DNA of 64,000 nt, taken from Flammeovirgaceae bacterium SG7u.111. Its GTDB lineage: Bacteria > Bacteroidota > Bacteroidia > Cytophagales > Flammeovirgaceae. The notes under the pieces are model-generated. The model was not told the DNA's origin. It saw only the letters and a program-made list of their open reading frames with translations, and searched no databases. Of this stretch, positions 26,937 to 34,823 are shown piece by piece. A program made the position numbers and the translations under genes. The first letter of the stretch is position 1. Each line of letters begins with the position of its first letter. The stretch is from assembly GCA_034044135.1 (NCBI GenBank), contig CP139021.1, forward strand, positions 1,441,635-1,505,634, written 5' to 3'.

Positions 26937-28238
26937 ATGCAAAAGAAAAAACTCGCGCTTCATTGGCAAATTATCATCGGGATGGTTCTGGGCGTTATCG
27001 TCGGGCTTATCCTTATTTATGGTGGATGGATACAATTTGCCTCCGACTGGATCAAGCCCTTTGGTACTATCTTCATTAATCTGCTCAAGCTGATTGCCGT
27101 TCCCCTCGTATTATTCTCTCTTGTGAAAGGAATTACCAGCCTTTCAGATATGTCGAAGCTTTCGGCCATGGGCTCACGGACAGTTTTAATTTATCTGTTC
27201 ACAACTCTGATAGCGGTTTCCTTGGGCTTGCTGATAGTAAACATTACAAAGCCAGGAAAAAGCTTTACTGAAGAAACTAGAATAGAGCTGAACGAAAAAT
27301 TTGCTAGCCAAGCGGGAGCAAAAACCGAAAGTGCTAAAAAGGTGAAAGAAGATGGCCCACTTGCTCCATTAGTGAAAATGGTGCCAAGCAATATCTTCGA
27401 AGCATTTACCAGTAATAGCAATATGCTGCAAATCATCGTGTTTGCAATTTTGTTTGGGGTGGCGATGGTGATGATAAAATCGCCAGTCACTGAGCCAATA
27501 GAAAAGCTGTTTACGGGTATAAATGACATCATTATCCAAATGGTGAATATTATCATGAAAATGTCTCCATTAGGTGTTTTTGCCCTCATAGCCTCGCTCA
27601 TGGCTGAGGTGGCAGGAGATGACCCCGAAAGAGCGATGGAATTGCTAAAAGTACTTGGTATTTATAGTATTTCCGTGATTTTCGGTCTGGCTATTATGAT
27701 TTTTGCGGTGTACCCACTGCTGCTTCGCTTTTTTGCAAAAGTTAATTACTTGGATTTCTTCAAAGGGATTGCCCCAGCACAGTTGATGGCTTTTTCCACC
27801 AGCTCAAGTGCGGCAACCTTGCCCGTAACTATGAAATGTGTGGAAGAGGAGCTAGGTGTTTCAAATGAAACAGCCAGTTTTGTGCTGCCTTTGGGTGCAA
27901 CGGTGAACATGGACGGGACAAGCCTTTACCAAGGAGTTGCGGCAGTTTTCATTGCACAGGCTTATGGGCTTGACCTTTCCTTGGCACAGCAATTGGGCAT
28001 CGTACTTACAGCGACCTTGGCTTCTATAGGAACTGCTGCAGTACCCAGTGCAGGCATTGTGATGCTAATCATTGTATTGGCACAAGCTAAAATTCCTGTA
28101 GAAGGTATCGCTTTGATTTTAGCTCCCGATAGGCTGCTAGATATGTGCCGAACCGTAGTGAACGTGACGGGCGATGCTTCCGTTTGTTCCATTATAGAGA
28201 AAACGGTGAACAAAAAAGAGTTGAGTATAGAAAGCTAG
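26937..28238 (+). CDS. dicarboxylate/amino acid:cation (DAACS) symporter
   Basis: 433 residues with about eight membrane helices. Family hallmarks: AFSTSSSAATLPVTMKCVEE (HP1 serine-rich loop), LGATVNMDGTSLYQGVAAVF (NMDGT motif of TM7), SIGTAAVPSAGIVML (HP2), and PDRLLDMCRTVVNVTGDA (TM8, with Asp and Arg that recognise the substrate). It takes up glutamate, aspartate or C4-dicarboxylates with Na+ or H+. The Arg in DMCRTVVNVTGD favours acidic substrates. Monocistronic, with a terminator. Confidence 0.93.
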   Translation: MQKKKLALHWQIIIGMVLGVIVGLILIYGGWIQFASDWIKPFGTIFINLLKLIAVPLVLFSLVKGITSLSDMSKLSAMGSRTVLIYLFTTLIAVSLGLLIVNITKPGKSFTEETRIELNEKFASQAGAKTESAKKVKEDGPLAPLVKMVPSNIFEAFTSNSNMLQIIVFAILFGVAMVMIKSPVTEPIEKLFTGINDIIIQMVNIIMKMSPLGVFALIASLMAEVAGDDPERAMELLKVLGIYSISVIFGLAIMIFAVYPLLLRFFAKVNYLDFFKGIAPAQLMAFSTSSSAATLPVTMKCVEEELGVSNETASFVLPLGATVNMDGTSLYQGVAAVFIAQAYGLDLSLAQQLGIVLTATLASIGTAAVPSAGIVMLIIVLAQAKIPVEGIALILAPDRLLDMCRTVVNVTGDASVCSIIEKTVNKKELSIES

Positions 28239-28264
28239 AAGTGTTACCATAGTTTTAATAAATG

Positions 28265-28296
28265 AGCATCCTATCAAAAATGGGATGCTTTTTTTT
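28265..28296 (+). terminator. intrinsic terminator of the DAACS symporter gene
   Basis: agcatcc (28265-28271) pairs with ggatgct (28283-28289), followed by eight T. Confidence 0.8.
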
Positions 28297-28390
28297 GCCA
28301 TATTTCCACGCTATTCGTAATTTAAAGCTCAAAATAGGTTTTTTCTAATCCTAAAAAAAATATAACCAGCTGCGCCAACTATCTATTAAA

Positions 28391-29167
28391 ATGGAAAAAT
28401 GCTACCTCGTATTAGCCTTTGGCTTCTTATATACATTTCTATTCCTTTCCCCGGAAAAATCCTTCTCCCAAAAATACCATAGCAAAAGTTATTTTAAGAA
28501 AAACTACCCTGGCTACGTAAGTGTAGGTAGAAAAGGACTTACCTCTAACTTCTTCTTTGGGGTGAAAGGTGGCTTGGCTTATTCGGATATTACAGGAACA
28601 TTATTGATACAGGCAGAGAGGCAAGATAGCTATAATCCTGTACTGTTTACCACAGGAGGTTTGGTGGCAATAAGTAATCTTTCAGACCTTTTTAGTTTAA
28701 AAGGAGAATTGAATTACCTTACAAGAGGATCGAATTACGAAAGCGTAGGAGATTGGGAGACAATTATTTCCAATATTTATAGGGAGTACATAGAAATGCC
28801 AGTTGCCTTGAATATTAATTTCTTTTCGCCACTAAGTACATTCAAGCCAGCATTATATGCGGGAGGTTCGGTTTCATATCTGCTAAGTGCAAAAAAAACG
28901 GATATTGTCTACGAAAATGTAGATTTGATAGAATACTATAGGGAAGAAGGGATAGATGTAAAAGAAAGTTTTAATACGATTGATTATGGGCTTGTATTGG
29001 GAGGAAGTTGCAATGTTTTCATAAAGAGGAATTTGATGCTCATTTTCGACCTTAAAAGCTATTTAGGCTTTGCCAATATCAACAAATATCCTTCTGAAGA
29101 AGCGCAACAAGTTTTTACCAGAAATATCGAAATGGTTTTCTCAACAGGAATTTTGTTTGGAAATTGA
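28391..29167 (+). CDS. outer-membrane beta-barrel protein (PorT-like)
   Basis: 258 residues. Signal peptide about 1-27 (ends SPEKSFSQ). The rest is alternating amphipathic strands with aromatic ends: FFFGVKGGLAYSDITG, LFTTGGLVAISNLSDLFSLK, YIEMPVALNINFFSPL, ALYAGGSVSYLLSAKK, and MVFSTGILFGN at the end, typical of small outer-membrane barrels of the PorT/OMP_b-brl_2 group. No partner gene; function unknown. Confidence 0.8.
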   Translation: MEKCYLVLAFGFLYTFLFLSPEKSFSQKYHSKSYFKKNYPGYVSVGRKGLTSNFFFGVKGGLAYSDITGTLLIQAERQDSYNPVLFTTGGLVAISNLSDLFSLKGELNYLTRGSNYESVGDWETIISNIYREYIEMPVALNINFFSPLSTFKPALYAGGSVSYLLSAKKTDIVYENVDLIEYYREEGIDVKESFNTIDYGLVLGGSCNVFIKRNLMLIFDLKSYLGFANINKYPSEEAQQVFTRNIEMVFSTGILFGN

Positions 29168-29545
29168 GTGGACTGTCATCTTTTTTCAAAACTTTCAAAT
29201 TGCTTTCTCCGTACATAATCCAGTTAACAAACCTCTGGGCTAAGCACCAGTGCTATTTTAAACAAAAGCATTAAACCTTACAATCAATTACGATAGAATA
29301 GGATAAATTTAATTTTGTTCAAGCACTTGTATATGGTACTTTTTAGAAAAATACTTCTAGTTACCCTTTTTGTTCCTCAAGTAGAACATAACCGTATGTT
29401 GTCTTTACAGACTTGAGTTTGCATCCCTCTTTCTCCTTTATTTATGATGTTGACACAACTTATTTGCATATTTTGCAACCCATTTATTTTACTTTGAGAA
29501 TAGTAAGAAGTATTCAACTTAAAATAAAGACACCTAACTTACAGG
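29168..29545. other. 378-bp intergenic stretch before the insertion sequence
   Basis: AT-rich, no open frame worth reporting and no repeat recognised. Its right edge is the target site of the IS5-type element. Confidence 0.4.
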
Positions 29546-29548
29546 TTA

Positions 29549-30415
29549 GAGCATGTTTAAATTTTGAAAAGAGCCGGGCAGGCTAAAACTTTGTAGTGAC
29601 GAAACAACAAAGTTTATGGAAACAGGATATACCCGCTTGACCTCCCGGCAATGGCAATATATAAAAGAATATCTTCCCGTGGAAAGGAAACGCAAATATG
29701 ACCTCAGGGACGTGGTGGACTCGATCTTGTACTGCATGCGCAGCGGACAGCAGTGGCGCAGCCTCTCGGGCGAGGGACGCCCTCCTTGGAATGTGGTATA
29801 CTATTATTTCCGCAAGTGGCAGGGGGACAACACGCTTTTTCGGCTGAACGCGGCACTCAACCAACTAGAGCGCAAGAGGAAGGGCAAGAAGGCGACCCCG
29901 AGCATGCTTTCCATTGATAGCCAGTCGGTAAAGTGCGCGCCTTTTATCGGGCAGGACACGGGGCTGGACGGCAACAAGAAGGTGAACGGGAGAAAAAGGC
30001 ACGTCATCACCGATACGCTCGGGCTGGTATGGGGAGTGGTCGCCACTGGCGCCAACGAGCATGACGGCACGATAGGGCAACGGGTGGTGGAGCCCCTCTT
30101 GGGCTACCTGCACAGGATGGAAAAGATCCTGGCAGACCAGGCCTATAAAAAGAAGTTCACCGGATGGGTAGAGGACAACATAAGGGGCGTAGAGGTCGAG
30201 ATATCCTCTTGTCCCCCAACCCCCAGGGGCTTTGTGCCCATCAAGTGGAGATGGGTCACCGAGAGGACATTCGGCACGTTCAATTTCTTCCGGAGGCTGT
30301 CCAAAGACTATGAAAAAACTACCAAAAGCCAAGAAGCTTGGGTTTTATGGCAAAACTGCCAAATAATACTTAATAGGATCAAAAAAATGCCTATTTAAAA
30401 TTTTTAAACATGATC
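29549..30415 (+). mobile_element. IS5-family insertion sequence (867 bp)
   Basis: Both ends can be read: left end gagcatgtttaaa (29549-29561) and right end, reverse-complemented, gatcatgtttaaa (from 30415), 12 of 13 matching. Direct TTA copies flank it (29546-29548 and 30416-30418), as expected for a short target duplication. It holds one transposase gene. The interior is visibly GC-richer than the surrounding DNA, suggesting recent arrival. Its right end lies 82 bp upstream of the WD40-caspase start, so it may have replaced or altered that promoter. Confidence 0.9.
29616..30398 (+). CDS. IS5-family transposase
   Basis: 260 residues in one frame. N-terminal helix-turn-helix region (TRLTSRQWQYIKEYLP, then DVVDSILYCMRSGQQWRSL) and a DDE nuclease: Asp101 (SIDSQSVKC), GLDGNKKVNGRKRHVITDT, Asp174 (ILADQAYK), Glu216 (WVTERTFGTFNFFRRL). 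The layout matches the IS5 group related to IS1031/IS427. Many relatives are split by a programmed frameshift; this copy is a single intact frame and looks functional. Confidence 0.95.
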   Translation: METGYTRLTSRQWQYIKEYLPVERKRKYDLRDVVDSILYCMRSGQQWRSLSGEGRPPWNVVYYYFRKWQGDNTLFRLNAALNQLERKRKGKKATPSMLSIDSQSVKCAPFIGQDTGLDGNKKVNGRKRHVITDTLGLVWGVVATGANEHDGTIGQRVVEPLLGYLHRMEKILADQAYKKKFTGWVEDNIRGVEVEISSCPPTPRGFVPIKWRWVTERTFGTFNFFRRLSKDYEKTTKSQEAWVLWQNCQIILNRIKKMPI

Positions 30416-30497
30416 TTAGGTTCTGGTAATCAACACAAAATTTTCTATTAAAACATAGGTACTTATCAACCTCTATATATTACAAAATACTGATACT

Positions 30498-33413
30498 ATG
30501 CTAAAGCATTTTTCAACTCTGATTTTCCTTCTGCTTACCAGTATTACAGTTTTTGGGCAACAGGGAAAACCTCGTTTGGTAATCGATCCTCAAGGGCATT
30601 CTGCCATGGTCAAGGATGTGGTTTTTACCAAAGATGGCAAAACCCTCATTTCCATTTCCGATGACAAAACCATCCGTCTTTGGAACAGCAGCAACGGTGC
30701 TTTGCGAAGAACTATCCGTGGGCAAATTGGCGATGGGCCTATGGGTATGCTCAATGCTGGAGCTATTACTCCCGATGGCGATTTGCTTGCCGTAGGTGGT
30801 TATTTGGAAAATGATGAGGTGCGCCTCATCCACTTGGCTTCGGGCAAGCAGGTTGCTACGCTTTTGGGGCATAAAAATGTGGTGACAGACCTTTCTTTTT
30901 CTGGTGATGGAAAATTACTGGCTACGGCGAGTGGTGATAAAACCGTAAATGTTTGGTCAATCCCACTCGACACACAAAATGAGCTTTCTGCACTGAAAGC
31001 GACACCGCAGCTCAAGGCAACATTGAAAGGGCATACGCAGCCTGTATATGGTGTTGCATTTTCCCCAAACGGGTTCAAGGTTGTTTCTGCCTCTTTTGAT
31101 GGCACATTGCGTCTCAATTACCTCAATCCTGATGGTTCTCAAAAAGGCGAAGCTAAGGTGATGGCGGAGCATTCGGGAGCGGTCTATTGCGTCGCTTTTT
31201 CTCCTGATGGAAAGTACATAGCCTCTGGCGGACTAGATGGGAAAATCTACCTATGGGATAGCGATGGGAATTTTTACAACATCATAGAAAAGCTTGGAGA
31301 AGAAATTTACACCATTTCCTTTTCCCACGAGCTGAACAAGCTAGTGGCCATGACGGCGCACGGAACGGTGTATGAAATTCCTTATGGGCTTACCTTGGGG
31401 AAATTTGTAAAGCACGATAACACTGTAAGAGCTTCAGCCTTTGCTCCTATCCGAACCAAAGACGGTAAAGAAGTAATTGCCACGGCAGGGGGGATTAATA
31501 ACGATATTTTCCTATGGGATTCGGAAGATGGAAAAGTGTTCCAGCGAATAAAAGGAGATGGGCGTGCCGTGCTCACCGTTGCGTTTGAGAAAGGCTCGCA
31601 CCGGATTGCGTTCAGCAACAACGAGCGTGCGAATCTCAGTGTAAGGCCTTTTGAAAAAACATTTGATTTCGACTCGCTCAGGTTGGGTCTGAAAAAACCT
31701 AATGCAGAACTTTTCCAACCACCCACCACTTCGTATAAAGGAATTTCTGTTAGCAAAAAAGATGATTTTACCTTGGTGCTGAGCAACGGGGTTCAGATCA
31801 AAAACACGGCAAGTACAGGTCGCACTATTCGTTCCTTCACGTTCACACCAACGGGTGAGTTGGTAGTGGGAAGTGCAGGCTCACTTCGCTCTTACAACCT
31901 AAAAGGAGAATTGGTAAAAGAGTTTGTGGGACACAACGGTGAAGTTTGGTCAGTTGCGGTTTCCTCTGATGGGAGGTTGATGGCCTCGGCAAGTACCGAT
32001 CAGTCCATAAAAGTATGGAATGTACAGACGGGTGAAAACCTTGCATCGCTGTTTGTGACGGCTACTAACGATTGGATTTGCTGGACTCCGCAAGGATTTT
32101 ACGGAGCTTCGGCAGGTGGGGAAAAGTACATTGGCTGGCATGTGAACAAAGGTGGTGGAAATACGGCAGAGTATTATCCTGTAAAAACGTTCCAAAAGAA
32201 ATTTTTCATCCCAGAGATAGTTCAGAGTACCATAGCTAATGGTTCGTTTACCAATGCGGTGGTAGCTTATGCCAAAAAAACAGGTAAGGTGGTAGAAGTA
32301 AATGAGGAAATAACTTCTTTCCTTCCTCCAAAAGTAGAGTGGATTACTCCTGAAAAATACATTACTACGGTAAAAACGAGTGCCATAAAAGTAAAGGCAA
32401 AAGTTACTTCGGGCAGGCCTATTACCGAAGTGAAGGTTTTGCTAGATGGCAGACCAATTCCCCAAATGCGCGGTTTTCAAGTGAACAGTACCAACTCTCC
32501 AAAAATGAAATGGGTGGAGTTTGAAGTGCCAATTATCAATGCGGAAAACACGATCCAGATTTATGCGGCTAACTCCGAAGCATCGGGGCTTTCCGAAGAT
32601 AGAATTGTTCGCTACAAAGCGCCTTCATCCTTTGCCGATGAAGATGAAATATTGGACTTTGATGTGTACGATTACTTAAAAAAGCCGAACCTATATTTGC
32701 TCAGCATCGGGGTTTCTGATTATGAAAATCCTGATTGGGATCTGAACTATGCCGATGACGATGCAAAAGCGGTAGTGGCTGCATACAAAAAGCGTCAGTC
32801 TAAGATTTATTCCAATGTCTACACGAAGGAGTTGTTGGATGAAAATGCGACCAAGGCTAATATAGTCAGTGCATTTAAGTGGCTAGAAGAAAATGCTACC
32901 TACAAAGATATGGTGGTGATTTTCATTGCCTCACACGGCTTCAATGAGGATAACCAGTTTTATATTTTGCCCCACGATGGCGACCCAACCAACCTCAGCG
33001 GAACAGCCGTAGACTGGAAAGCTTTTGCCAAAACACTAGGTGGTTTATCTTCCAAGGTATTGCTTTACCTCGATGCGTGCCATAGCGGTCAGTTGGCGAA
33101 AAATGTGGTGAATAATACAGAGCCAATCCGGAATATGTCGGATGAAAAAAATGGTGTAGTGATCATGGCGGCATCAACTGGGGATGAGAGCTCTCTGGAA
33201 ACTCCTGACTGGGGACATGGTGCTTTTACCTATGCGCTTCTCGAAGGAATTGACAAAGGCTTGGCTGACCTAAAGCCTGATAGGATAATTTACCTGCGCG
33301 AGCTAGATTTTTATGTATCTGATAAGGTGCATGAGCTTACAGAAGGGAGGCAAAACCCGACGACGCTTCGTCCAAGTACTATTACCAACTTGCCCGTAGT
33401 TTCATTGGATTAA
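30498..33413 (+). CDS. exported WD40-repeat protein with C-terminal caspase (C14) domain
   Basis: 971 residues. Signal peptide about 1-20 (ends TVFGQ). Residues about 30-570 hold WD40 repeats, seen as repeated 'GHxxxVxxxxFSxDGKxLAxxSxDxTxxxW' units, for example LLATASGDKTVNVWSI and LMASASTDQSIKVWNV. An Ig-like segment follows (about 610-715). The caspase domain (about 735-960) has His813 in IASHGFNED and Cys861 in LYLDACHSGQ, the catalytic dyad. Metacaspase-like proteases usually cut after Arg or Lys; WD40 propellers bind partners. Export of such a protein is unusual compared with cytoplasmic caspase systems. Confidence 0.92.
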   Translation: MLKHFSTLIFLLLTSITVFGQQGKPRLVIDPQGHSAMVKDVVFTKDGKTLISISDDKTIRLWNSSNGALRRTIRGQIGDGPMGMLNAGAITPDGDLLAVGGYLENDEVRLIHLASGKQVATLLGHKNVVTDLSFSGDGKLLATASGDKTVNVWSIPLDTQNELSALKATPQLKATLKGHTQPVYGVAFSPNGFKVVSASFDGTLRLNYLNPDGSQKGEAKVMAEHSGAVYCVAFSPDGKYIASGGLDGKIYLWDSDGNFYNIIEKLGEEIYTISFSHELNKLVAMTAHGTVYEIPYGLTLGKFVKHDNTVRASAFAPIRTKDGKEVIATAGGINNDIFLWDSEDGKVFQRIKGDGRAVLTVAFEKGSHRIAFSNNERANLSVRPFEKTFDFDSLRLGLKKPNAELFQPPTTSYKGISVSKKDDFTLVLSNGVQIKNTASTGRTIRSFTFTPTGELVVGSAGSLRSYNLKGELVKEFVGHNGEVWSVAVSSDGRLMASASTDQSIKVWNVQTGENLASLFVTATNDWICWTPQGFYGASAGGEKYIGWHVNKGGGNTAEYYPVKTFQKKFFIPEIVQSTIANGSFTNAVVAYAKKTGKVVEVNEEITSFLPPKVEWITPEKYITTVKTSAIKVKAKVTSGRPITEVKVLLDGRPIPQMRGFQVNSTNSPKMKWVEFEVPIINAENTIQIYAANSEASGLSEDRIVRYKAPSSFADEDEILDFDVYDYLKKPNLYLLSIGVSDYENPDWDLNYADDDAKAVVAAYKKRQSKIYSNVYTKELLDENATKANIVSAFKWLEENATYKDMVVIFIASHGFNEDNQFYILPHDGDPTNLSGTAVDWKAFAKTLGGLSSKVLLYLDACHSGQLAKNVVNNTEPIRNMSDEKNGVVIMAASTGDESSLETPDWGHGAFTYALLEGIDKGLADLKPDRIIYLRELDFYVSDKVHELTEGRQNPTTLRPSTITNLPVVSLD

Positions 33414-33427
33414 GGCTGAGAATGAAC

Positions 33428-33462
33428 AAAGAGTGTTTGCAGATGTCCTGCAAACACTCTTT
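33428..33462. terminator. bidirectional terminator
   Basis: Perfect 15-bp stem (aaagagtgtttgcag at 33428-33442, ctgcaaacactcttt at 33448-33462) with a 5-base loop and T-runs on both strands, between convergent genes. Confidence 0.9.
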
Positions 33463-33506
33463 TTGTTCTGTAGCCCTTTATAAATCCAATAGAGAGCTAT
33501 TCTATA

Positions 33507-34508
33507 CTAATCTGTTATACTCGGCCGAGGTGTTTTTCCACTAACTTTTTTCATGAACTGAACCCTTTCCCATTCTACCGTATTTTTCTCGTCGTTCACT
33601 AATCTTCCTTTAAACTCGGAAATGGAATTGAAACCTCTGTCTTTCATCCAAGTTTCCACATCGTTGAGCATGGTTTGGATGTGTTTGAATCCTTTAGAAT
33701 ATATAGCTGAGCAAACCTGAGTGGCAGAAGCCCCCACCAATAATTGCTTGATCACACTTTTGCCATCGTGCACACCTGTAGACGCTGCCAAATCACAATT
33801 TATTTTGCTAGAAAGTAAACCGATCCACCTAAGCGAATGGGCCATCTCTTCCTTGCTGCTTAATATATTGCCTACTTCTAGCCTCATGTGGTCTACGTCA
33901 ACATCTGGTTGGTAAAACCTATTGAACATGATCAGGGCATCTACACCGTTATTATCTAAGCGGTGAACCATTTGTGATATGTTTGAAAAATAGGGTCCCA
34001 TTTTTACCGAAACTGGAATTCCCACCTGCTGCTTCACATTTCGTACAATATCTACATATTGTTGTTCCACAACTGCACCAGAAACAGATTCACTAAAAGG
34101 AAAAATAGAAATATTGAGTTCTAGGCCATCTGCTCCGGCTGTTTCCAGTTGCTTAGCAAAAATAGTCCACTCTTGAGGGGTTACGCAGTTTATACTGGCA
34201 ATGATCGGTATTTTTGTTTTCTTTTTAGCCTTTTGTATCAGGTGTAAATATTGGTCTATTCCATGGACTTTAGACAGTTCCCCAGCATACTCAATAGCTT
34301 CGCTGAACCATTGATAAAGAGGTTCTTGGGTGTTGAAAATATCGCTATTTGCCAAGATTTGCTCTTCAAATAATGATTTTAAAACTACTGCACCTGCACC
34401 AGCTTCTTCACACTTAATAATGCTGTCAATAGAGCTGGTAAGGTCTGAGCTACTAATTATGATTGGGCTATTGAGTTCTAGCCCCATATAACTTGTTTTA
34501 AGGTTCAT
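33507..34508 (-). CDS. dihydroorotate-dehydrogenase-like flavoprotein
   Basis: 333 residues of a TIM barrel of the DHODH family: YMGLELNSPIIISSSDLTSS, AGAGAVVLKSLFEEQI, IPIIASINCVTPQEWTIFAK, ADGLELNISIFPF, VGIPVSVKMGPYFSNI, CDLAASTGVHDGKSVIKQLL and VCSAIYSKGFKHIQTML. The loop that carries the catalytic base in true DHODH is not clearly conserved (LELNISIFP in place of the usual N-x-S-C-P region), so the substrate may be something other than dihydroorotate. It is divergent from the HypF-like gene. Proteins of this kind are common in Bacteroidota in addition to PyrD. Confidence 0.82.
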   Translation of the reverse strand: MNLKTSYMGLELNSPIIISSSDLTSSIDSIIKCEEAGAGAVVLKSLFEEQILANSDIFNTQEPLYQWFSEAIEYAGELSKVHGIDQYLHLIQKAKKKTKIPIIASINCVTPQEWTIFAKQLETAGADGLELNISIFPFSESVSGAVVEQQYVDIVRNVKQQVGIPVSVKMGPYFSNISQMVHRLDNNGVDALIMFNRFYQPDVDVDHMRLEVGNILSSKEEMAHSLRWIGLLSSKINCDLAASTGVHDGKSVIKQLLVGASATQVCSAIYSKGFKHIQTMLNDVETWMKDRGFNSISEFKGRLVNDEKNTVEWERVQFMKKVSGKTPRPSITD

Positions 34509-34823
34509 GTTTGTTAATTATTTATGGTAAAATAGAGTTTCACTTAAGGTTGGTAGGCTTCATCAAAATGGATTTTCCACACCTGTAGATTTTCATCCGA
34601 AAATTACTGTAAGCTTTTATAAAAGAAAATGACTTTCATAAGGTGAAAAACAGGCATTTGTCAGGTAATTGGACTTTAAGGGTTATCTAGGATAGATAAT
34701 CCGTAAAAAAAACTCGTTTGTTTAACCTTTTTGGCAAAACTGACAACATAGTCTTTTTATCGTGATAGATGTCATATTTAAAATAGCGCTATGGGTCTAT
34801 CTTGTGGTTACATGTACTAAGTA

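Noticed and set aside
29865-30332. Long antisense frame within the IS5 transposase
   Set aside because: Caused by the high GC of the transposase; no independent features.
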